From positions 3,741,178 through 3,805,177 of the forward strand of contig BCJU01000001.1 of NCBI GenBank assembly GCA_001600355.1: a stretch of DNA of 64,000 nucleotides, read 5' to 3'. Source of the DNA: Meira nashicola. Taxonomy: Eukaryota; Basidiomycota; Exobasidiomycetes; Exobasidiales; Brachybasidiaceae. Below are positions 10,599-20,200 of this stretch, piece after piece; the stretch's first letter is position 1, and the number at the start of each line of letters is the position of its first letter. The translations under genes were made by a program, and so were the position numbers. The notes below the pieces were generated by a model. That model saw nothing but the letters and a program-made list of their open reading frames with translations. It did no database searches and was not told the DNA's origin.

Positions 10599-12667
10599 AT
10601 GCATTCATTCCAATCTGGTGAACCTTCACAGCATTATCGAGTAGATCGACCGAGAATGGAATCTTTTATCGATGATGAAGATGATTATAGAGATGCTGTA
10701 AGGCGATATCGACAAGCAGATTATACCACCAAAATGAGTCAAAGTATCGATAGCGAAGATTCATACACAAGCATAATAAAGCCTGACCTTATTCGAAATC
10801 GATGGGCCCAAACCTATGCTGAAGTTCATGGTGATGAGAATTTAGCAATGCAATCGAGAAAGAGGATGTTGGTAGTAGAAAACAAAAGTCAAACGTGCAA
10901 ATTAGAAGAAGCTTTTTATCCTCATCTTACCGAATTTTATCAATCGAAAAATGTGCGCAACTATTCCACTTATCAAACCGACTTCAATTTCGGAGAAAGT
11001 AGGTTTGATCATATTCCGTTAAAGGCGCCAACGAATTGGACAAGCGGGCGCAAGGATTCAAACAATAAACAAGAACGGAAGCCGTTCACACCTACAAAAC
11101 GCCCAAAAACATCCTTATCAACTTCATCATCCGCCGAAATTTCTACTTTTTCGGAAATTGAAAGTAGTAGTAATATTAGTCGAAAAACTTTTGATTGGGT
11201 TACATCATCGTCGCCTTCAAGTTCGATAGGTACAAGAGAAGAAGATTTTTACCTACAACAACCTTTAAAATGCAAACACTTTGGCAAATTTGGTTCTAAA
11301 AGAGCCGCCGATCATGCTCTCTACGCTGATGAGGTTGACAAAAATTTTATCAAAGATAACAATCAATTAAAATACGATCCAGAGCGACATTCGGCAGGTT
11401 TATCGATATCTTCGTTACTTTGCTCATCTATACCTTCACTAACAACACTTCAATCAACTCCCCAACATTTCGCTGCTGCCGCTGAAGAAACGACAAGAGA
11501 GAGTGAAGCGAACACTTCAGGAAGCGCGATGGCTGAACATGGTCATGAAGGCGAAGAAGTTCAAGAAGAACAAGAACAAGAACAACAAAGAGAAGGTGAA
11601 GAATCGAGCAGAGGAAGAAGAAGCGGTAGTCGAGGACAAGGCGGAGGCGGAGGAGATGATCGACAAAGCAGTGCTAGTACTGGACTCGGAAAAGCAGGAG
11701 ATGACGTTGAAGGAAGGTGAGTTTTGGAAAATTGAATGTCATTATGATGATGATCATTGAGGCGATGATGGTGTAAGAGAATTGTACCTTGAATTCGGTC
11801 AAAAGAAAAAGGAAGATCTATTGTATGGTACATGTATGCACTCTGTATGCTGCATGCAAGACAAGACGCATAAATCGTTCCAGTCTTAAACTAAAAACAT
11901 TCTCATGCACTACACTTTTTCCCACACTGTGTTATGCGCAGCGCAGCGCCTTTTCCCGCGTCGCACGCTAAAAGAGAAAAAAAAATAAAACTGACTTCCC
12001 GCATTTCCTTTTTTCTCTTTTTAGACGTTATTACCTTCGCATAGTTCAACAACCGGAAAAAGGATGTGCGTTTGGAACACAAATTTTATCACGTTTAGCA
12101 ATAGCACCACCTTTAATCGTTCAAATTCGAGTAACAGATTTACAAAATAATGAAATCGAAATTGAAAATGAATTACCTAGAATGATTTGTCAAGTGAATT
12201 TATTAACGGAAGAAGGAAGGAATGCAGATATGATTACGTTAGAACCTAATCAAGGGGCTCGTCAAGTAAGAATGTTATATGGTTCTTTATCTGCTTCTCC
12301 AATTCAATTACCAGATACAAGACAAAGGTTGCGTACTTTTTTCATTTTTCCAGAAATTTCAATTCGATCAAAAGGTAAATTTCGATTGAATATAGATGTG
12401 TACGAATTAAATATACCAAGTCAAATATCCGGTACAGAAAAGACAACATCTCCACCTATTTCACCAAAAGAACCTTCTTCACCTTTACAACACACAATCG
12501 AAAGTTCAAATACTCCTTCTCTTCCTTTAGCTTCGATCGTAAGTGAGCTAATCGAAGTCGTTCTTCCTCATGAATATCAAGCTCCACATATTACCGAATT
12601 AACAAGACATTTTGCTGCGAATGGGGTTGGATTATTATTGCCATATACGCAAGCATCAGATAATTAA
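10599..12667 (+). CDS. Velvet-domain regulator 1 (two exons)
   Basis: A velvet-family DNA-binding regulator (VosA/VelB/VeA group, linking development and secondary metabolism in fungi). Exons are 10599-11716 and 12025-12667; the product is 586 residues. The 308-nt intron has a GTGAGT donor at 11717 and a pyrimidine-rich TTTTAG acceptor. Splicing restores an Arg codon (AG|A) and joins exon 1 to RYYLRIVQQPEKG, the first velvet strand. The domain then runs through RLAIAPPLIVQIRV, RMLYGSLSASP, FFIFPEISIRSKGKFRLNI and ends with HFAANGVGLLLPY. The first about 370 residues are low complexity (Ser-rich, then Glu/Gln- and Gly-rich) with no known domain, an unusually long extension ahead of a C-terminal velvet domain. 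The domain lacks the large insert typical of VelB, so VosA-like is the better guess. It converges on a second velvet gene. Splicing is inferred from frame and consensus, not from transcripts. Confidence 0.88.
11935..11950. repeat. GCGC element inside the velvet intron
   Basis: TGCGCAGCGCAGCGCC holds two overlapping copies of the GCGCAGCGC core. It lies within the 308-nt intron of velvet gene 1, about 75 nt before the acceptor. A nearly identical 16-mer occurs at 16075 in intergenic DNA. Confidence 0.6.
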
Positions 12668-13102
12668 CCCTTTTCCCTAAAATCCAAAAGATACCCCTCC
12701 CCTCCCTCATCTTAACCCTCTCAGCTTAAAGCTATTATACTTGGCTGAAGAAAATGTATCTTAAATACCTGTATTGTGTCCCATTTATCCTCTCTTATAA
12801 TTTGTACAGTTTAAAACGTTGTATCATTTTCAAAAACATCTTTTAGGAGGATTTTTATACAACACCCACCATGTACTATGTCTTGTACAATATAATCTAT
12901 CGTCTTTATTCAATGCCTTTCTTTTTGAAAATAAAATATATTGACGTCTTTTTTTCTTGCTTGCAAATATTATAGAAAACAGTAATTATACACTTTATGC
13001 TACTTTTATGTATACTCTATATACATGTATATATATATATATATTGTCCAATTAATTAAAGCCCTATTGTACGATCACTGATTAAACGAAAACTTACTTT
13101 TA
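12668..13102. terminator. Convergent terminator region between the velvet genes
   Basis: 435 bp between the stop codons of two genes facing each other, so it must hold both 3' ends. It is AT-rich, with AATAAA-like sequence near 12935, and contains TATACATGTATA followed by a (TA)n run at about 13020-13043. No gene is seen. Confidence 0.5.
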
Positions 13103-14756
13103 TTATTGCAATTTTATATTGGATTGTGGTGTGCTGCTGGAACGTGATGGTGTCAAAGTTGTAGAAGAAGGTGAATCATCTGTGCTACTAGTTGTATTTG
13201 TTTTTTGATTTCCTTGTTGAATAACATTTTGTAATCTACCTCCTTTCCAACGTGAATCATTTCTTATTGGAATATGAACGCCTTGAAATGCTAATGATTT
13301 CGCTAAAGGTGTTGATTCAGTCATTCCTGCAAAATCTCTTGAATGATGAATTGGAAAAGGATCGGATATCGTTCTTGCAACAATTTTACCTGCTGATTTT
13401 ATTGATGTTGCTGCTGAAGATGGTAATCCTAATTTTATCAATGAGAATTGTAATCTATATATTCCGCGTAAACGAATACTTAGATCCGTAAAGATGAAAA
13501 AACATGCTTTTTGATCTTCTTGTTGATCTTCGCTTATTATTTCTTTACTTTTGTGTAAAGGAATTGGCATTGAACTTCTCCTTTTTAAATTTAAAATTTC
13601 TTCATCTCTTTCTCTTTTTTGCCTTTTTGGACTTTGCGAATCCGATCCTGTTCGACTTTCAGATAAATGATTTTCAATATCTCTCACAATATGTGGTGAT
13701 GCTGTCAATTTGCCTTCTAATAATCGTAAAGCTGAAAAATGTGTTTCGTGTGGTTTTGGTAAAAGTTGAGATTCTAATTCTGATCGTGATGATAATGGAG
13801 TAGGTTGATCATTCATTGTATCAACAACGGATGCAAAGCCAGGTAAACCAACACGATCAGTTGATTGGAGTGAAGTGGATGTTGGTGAATGGTATTGTCG
13901 TGTTTCAATTGGACTATTACTACTTCCACTTTCATTACGTTCGGATGATTTTCCACTGTTACCAACTTCAATTTGTTCTGCAATCAAATTAACTTGCATA
14001 ATTAATAAAGGACTTGATTGTCCAATAATATCACGATTTCCATTTTTATCACGAATATCCAATTGAACGATTGGTAATGGATCCAATATCCTTCTTTCTT
14101 TACTTCCAAGCGTACACATTTGACCATGCATAGGTGATTGTCGGATGATAAGATTATAGGTTCTTATTTTTAAGTGAAGAAGAGGGTAAGTATAATAAAT
14201 TCTAACAAAATACATCCAATCAAACTTACCTTGGCTCTATCTTACGATCCATTAAAATAAACGGATCAAATAAAGGTGCTGGTGCTTCTTGTGCTGATGA
14301 ATTTCTCACTTGTGTACTTGTTATAAAAGTTGATTGATTTCTATTTTGATTTCTGTTTAAATTATCTTGCTCTGTTATTAATCCTGCTTGATTGTATGTA
14401 TAAATTGAAGAATTCCTTTGAGAGTTTGAATATGAATATTGATCTGAAGAAGCAGAAGAAGAATAAGTTGAAAATACTGAAATTCTCTTATTTGCTGCTG
14501 TAGAAGTAGAATCGAATCTAGCATTATCATTTGAATTATGTCTGAATAAAGATTGTTCTTGAAAAGTGTCTCTTGGTAAACTTGTAGATGGTATAGGAGT
14601 ATGAAAAGACCATTTTGGATTGTTGTTTTTAAAAGCTGAAGAAGGAATATCTTCGTGAATGCTGCCATTGCTATTGCTACTATGAGGACTTGAACTTTTA
14701 TTTTTCGTCCTATTTATCGAGCTCATAATTTTATTTTTAACAATTTGTTGTGTCAT
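13103..14756 (-). CDS. Velvet-domain regulator 2 (two exons)
   Basis: A second velvet protein, 528 residues. Exons on the minus strand are 14756-14230 and 14162-13103, separated by a 67-nt intron with a GTAAGT donor at 14229. The frame continues to a GTG at 14786 but the first ATG is at 14756, with another at 14726. Splicing joins DRKIEP to an Arg codon (AG|A) and then TYNLIIRQSP, the first velvet strand. Then come ILDPLPIVQLDI, LRLLEGKLTASP, ACFFIFTDLSIRLRGIYRLQF and SLAFQGVHIPIRNDSRWKG. Two long Ser-rich inserts break the domain, which recalls VelB-type members. The first about 175 residues are Ser/Asn-rich and disordered. The intron interrupts the same codon type and the same place in the domain as in velvet gene 1, which supports common descent of the pair. 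Confidence 0.87.
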
Positions 14757-17284
14757 CCATACCCAAGAGTGAATGAGAAAGTACACTCTATTTCATCAAG
14801 GTTGAATAGATTGATATATCTTGCAGAGACTGAAAAATGCGAAACGAAGCGATAAAGTACAAGTTGAAGTTGAAGTTGTGGTCGGCAAATCGTAAAAGGA
14901 TTGATCCGGTGCTATAAAGTGTTTTGAAGATATATACAAAATAGAAAAAGAAGATCCTGAAAGATCTGAATAAAGAATCGAAATGAAGAAGGAAAAATTC
15001 TTCTTAACTTTGAACTTTATAACGAGAATAAAGAAATGCGGACAGAACAATGATTTATGTGAAAGATGCTGAAAATATTAAAAACTTGGATTTTTGGGGC
15101 TTTAGCTCGAATTGTCCTTTACGGATAAATAAAAGAATACGCAATACAATCAAAGGCGGGGAAATGTATGTTTAGTTGTAAAAACTTCAACGGAAAACTG
15201 ACTAAAAGTCTGCAAGATACACCGTGCTTCGGTCGATCGATACTAATCGGTCAGCGAAAAGGTCCGCTGATAAATTAAAAAAGAAAAATCCTGCACGATA
15301 TCAACACAATCATTGTTTCGTCAGTTTGTCTTTTTTTCATCCGTAATCCAATCGGGAATTTAGCATGCATGTGTATTACATTTTGTTTTGATATGGACCC
15401 CTTGTCAAATTTCATCCATGCATTAAAACCGTAAAATCAGAGTGTTTTCATTGTTTGGTTTCATGCATCTTCGCTTTATTGATAGCAGCGCCACATTTTT
15501 AGTTTATGCACTTTGTCTCAAGCGGAAGCAAGCAATTTGACGCACGTTTTCCAAACACCGTATCGATATTGAAAGCAAAAGTTTTGATGGATTTTTTAGC
15601 TCTGATGATCACTATGCAGGTAAAATAAACTTTTTTTGATCTTTCTAAAAAGAGATAACCCAAGGAATGTACATACATAAATGGTGTACATATGGGAAAT
15701 TTCATATGTGGCTAAAAGTTTCTTTGTGTAAGATCCGACCGCAAGGTACATGCAATCAATAATGAATTGTGGTGTATGTTTGCTGTGGGATGCATTGTGT
15801 AATTCACATGAAAACTTTTTACACAAACTTAAAAGGAAAAAAGGGCCAGATTCTTACGGCGAATTCCTTTTGCACAATGACAGGCTGTGTACATAGATTA
15901 ATTTTTAGAAAAACTAAAGGTACAAACAAAGTACATGAATGTATGCAGCTTATAATTGTACTTTACACAGCACTAGAATATATGCATGTCAACCCGCAGA
16001 AGGCTTCGGCCTGAAAATAAAAAAGGTTGCCGGATATTGTACGTGCTTTTATGCCGCGGTTAAAGTTATTCATATGCGCAGCGCAGCGCGGCGTACACTA
16101 GACAGGCGTACGGACACTAACAAATCATGTCGGGTAAATCTCGGTGTTTTTTTTTACAGGCTACTTACTCTTCATACTTTTGCGAGTTAACTTCGCGATG
16201 AGAGCGCGCTAAATACAAAAAAGTTTTATATTTGTTTTGCAATTCTAAAGGTTTGAATACAGGTTCTCTTTTGCCTTTCGAATACATAATTAGAAGGAAT
16301 GATTTTCTTTTTGTTATCTATTCTCATGATGAAGACGGATGCAAGATTCCTTTTACATAGAATTGATACCTACATACATACATTGGTGTGCAGCTGCTTT
16401 TCTACCCCGGATTATATTCTAGTATATATTCTTTTTATTTAACCCGGTCCTCGTACATTAAACTCCGCTTGAAATTGATATGAGAAGTCGTACGATAAAA
16501 TTCAAAGTAATAAATAATGTAATCCTCACTGGCCTTTTGCTAATATTGTAGTACGATATGTATCAAGCAGTAGTGCATGCATTGCAAATCTCCCAAGATT
16601 CTATACTCATATATAAGTTTTTATATGTGCGTGAGTGTGCATGTGTAAGATGCATGATGTCATGGACCTACATGCATATATACATCTCATTCTTTGTCGA
16701 ATTCGAACTGAGGCTGTGTACGTATACATGGATGTACGGTCACGCAATCCTTCTATGCGTTTATTAAAAATTCTTTCCTTTTTTTCCAGTTTCGATCATC
16801 TCACACTAATCTGTTTAGTTTGCATGTAGGTGTGAGAATTCTATACTTTTTTCACCACACTATCAAAAGGTCCAGGCCTTCTATTACATTTCTATGAAAC
16901 CAAACAAATCAATCGGAAAATCATCTTTGTGTCCTCTAAATGTCGCCTTACATTCGCCTTATGAAATTTCACAATAAGCTATCGGAAAAAGGTGCTGATT
17001 ATGTGATCCAGTTTTCTCAATTATGGTACCGTTTTAATTTCCTGCTTGACTTTGGTAACTTTAATCAAACCCAAGGGTTAATAATCGGTAAATAAATATA
17101 AACAGTATTTATATTTTTCTCGGCATCACACTAGGCATCGTGAGTAGTTTTTACTGTTTTAAATTGTCGCTGTGGACTTTCTTTTGTTCTGGAATACATG
17201 GGTGTATAAACAAGATGCAAATAAATTATTATCATAAAAGAGGAAAAGCAAGAATAACACCCCCTTTTTTTCTTGTACACCTTC
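14757..17284. other. Long intergenic region between velvet 2 and Snf5
   Basis: About 2.5 kb without a supported gene. It should hold the promoter of velvet gene 2 (right part of 14757-15100, AT-rich) and the 3' end of the Snf5 gene near 17285. It contains many TGCATG and TGTACAT steps (for example 15668, 15685, 15888) and a two-core GCGC element at 16075-16091. Open frames of 60-85 codons here have random composition. Confidence 0.45.
16075..16091. repeat. Two-core GCGC element
   Basis: TGCGCAGCGCAGCGCGG is nearly identical to the element in the velvet intron at 11935, including the preceding AT. The shared 16 bases suggest copies of one unit, not independent chance hits. Confidence 0.6.
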
Positions 17285-20200
17285 TTAACCGCTATAAGGT
17301 TTTCGACCTTCTTGTTGAACGGCTTTTGCTACATTTGCACGATGAGCACGATTGCGTAAATGAATTTCGAAATTGGTCAAACTTTGTTCAGGTCCGGGAG
17401 TGTATAATTTACCCGGACAATCTTGACAACGTAAACGCCATTCAGGAGCCGAAGAAACAGCTCCAGCACCTCTCGGTCTTGCAAGAACTTCAAACCTATC
17501 CAAAGGATATTTGATACGCAATGCATGACTAGCTTCTGATAACCATTCAGGTTGGCTTGCATTCATTCCAACTCCACTTGAAGAAGAACCAGGCGATTGT
17601 GCACTTGTCGTTCGCGGTAACATCGGAGGAGATCCTGCTTGCCCTGCACTCATGATCGAGCTGGAAGAGGTCATAGGTATCGAATTAGGTTGCTGAATAG
17701 CTTTATTAGGTGAGACTGATCTGCCTGACACAGAATTATTTTGAAAGTTTTGATGCGATTCCGTCTTGCTCTTGCTCTCTTTCTCGTCTTCAGAGCTATC
17801 TGAATCGTCTGGAGAGCCAACTTGTTCGAATGGTAAATCTGGTGAATTACCACGAGTAGTCGGGAATGAAGGCGGTGCTGCTTTCTCCTCTACCTTGGCA
17901 GCGAGAACGTTTGTTGAAGTGCCTAGTGATGTTGGTACTTGTGGTTGATTGACGAGATTATCGGCCGATGAAGGAACAGTAGAACGATCGACAGGCTGCA
18001 TTGTGACATCAGACGGATTGTCGTCGCTGTTAGGTAGCGGTGGAGGAGCAGCAGCAGCAGCACCACCAGTACCGGCGGCAGCGGCTTGCCCAGATCCTGC
18101 TTTTGAACCTTCTGCAGTTCCATTTGCAGCACCGGCGGCATCATCCGAATACGATGAATAAGCCATAATAGAGTCAGTCGTAGTAGTCATTTCTGCATTT
18201 GTGCCGATATCAGAAGACGCCTGTTGAGCATTGGGGCCAGAAACATTATTGAAAGAAGCTTCTTGAATTGATTCTGTTCCTCTTACTTGCCCTTTACTTG
18301 CACTTTCCTTGGCCAACATATCCTCAACTTCTACCATATTTGGCATGATACCTCGGGCTTGCAATTGTTTAAGATGATATTTGACGCTACGTGTATATTC
18401 GACCGGTCTTGCTTTTCTATGACGATGGAAGTATTTGCCGCACATTCCACACAAGCTCTTGTCACCCAACGGTCCTTTTCGTCTTGTAGGATCCATATTT
18501 CCAGGCACACCACAATTACTGCAAAACCACATTCCATCATGCCAATTTGTTACTTGATTGAGAGCTTCTTCAGGTCTTGCCATATTCCATGCGATAGATG
18601 CCGAAGGCGAAGATGTGCCATGACCATGACCAAGAGCATGACGGGCCATTCTGCTTACATTGGATTGTATTCCGCCACCTTCATTAGAACGTGCGTCATT
18701 CTTGGAAGGACTATCAGAGCTGAAAGGAGCAAATTTGGGTCCTTGATCGCGATCATCATCTGCCTCATCATCAATCTTGCCCAATCCTCCTGGATATTCA
18801 AAATGAGTGGCTTGAATGTCCAGCTTGCGCTTTTTGGCTGCCTCTTTACGATGATCGAATTGATTGATCGCAGAACCGGCTCCGTTTCTCATTATATCTT
18901 CAGGTTGAGGCGTTGGAGTTCCATAATCTCCCGAAGCATTTGCGTTAGCTATGTTTGCACTAGCCAAAACAGCGGCAGCACGACGAGTGGACATGCCTGC
19001 AAGTGAACGAGAGCTATGGTCCAAGCCTGCTCCACGACCGCTCGAGATCTCACCTCCACCAATACCTGCATCTGCGCCCGCATTTGTGAATTGTTGAAGA
19101 CCGTGTACAGCTGGCGTTCTAGCCGTTTTGAGTGGTTCACGATCCGGTAAATTAACACCACGACGTCCACGAGTTTGACGACGTTTACGACGTGCTTCAC
19201 GTTCACGTTCTTTCTCCATTTGCATGATTTCCAATTCACTTAATTGCATCAATTTTGGTGTATGAGCATCGACGTCATGCTCGAATCGAACGATACTAGA
19301 AACAGGAGCAAGCAGAGCACCACGTAATTCTTCATCGAGAACATCTGATCCGTCAAACGTATAACCGACCAAAGAGAGTGACCGAGTATATACGTCAACC
19401 TGTTCGCGTATAGAGTGTGCAATTGCTGTTTTAAATTCACCTGACAATCCTAAATCAGCGGCAAACGTAGAGGCGAAATCTTCTGCAGAGCTGCCATCAT
19501 CACTAACATCCCATTCAAATTGATCGACCAGATTCATCGCACCGACTGTGATGTCCAATTTTATTTGAATTCTCATCTCTGCAGGTTTGCCATTAACTTC
19601 AGCGAATGACACAGTTCCACCATTAGACACCTCGGTACTTTTCTCATCTTCCGATGCTTTGGGGTCATCTTCGAGCTCCTGTATTCGGCCTTGCTCGCAC
19701 TGTATCTCTAAATCACGTCGCCATTTCTTCCACCATCTGATCTCTTCCTGTGACAGTCGTCCTTTTCCGATCATCTCATCGCGTTTCCTCTTTGAGGGTA
19801 ATGGCCTCAAAGCTTCGGCAGAAGTGTGATCTTGTACTTGCGCGATGATTGCTTCTCGTATTGCTTGAGCAAAGTGCACAATCGGCAAACCGAAATCCTC
19901 ACATAAGGTGATCGCAAATCGTTCTAGAAGCTCTCCTTTGTACGACTCAGGTGCTGGCCATGTGAATGTATCACGCAACTTCCATCCTTCATGATCAATT
20001 TCTAGTCGTATGGGTACCAAATCTTCATCTACCTGAGCAGCAGCTTTACGCTCAGAACGCAATTGTCTTGAAGAATACCCTCCATTCAATGCACTTCTTA
20101 AGCCTTTGGCCGCACGTTGGTTATGCTTATCACCTGGAAGTAGAATTTTGAAATGTTCAAAAGGTCCAGGGATTGCAAGGTGTCCTGCTTCTTCGTCCAT

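Noticed and set aside
18287..19006. 239-codon open frame opposite the Snf5 gene
   Set aside because: It lies wholly antisense to a strongly conserved coding region and has no family resemblance; long opposite frames are common in genes with this codon use.
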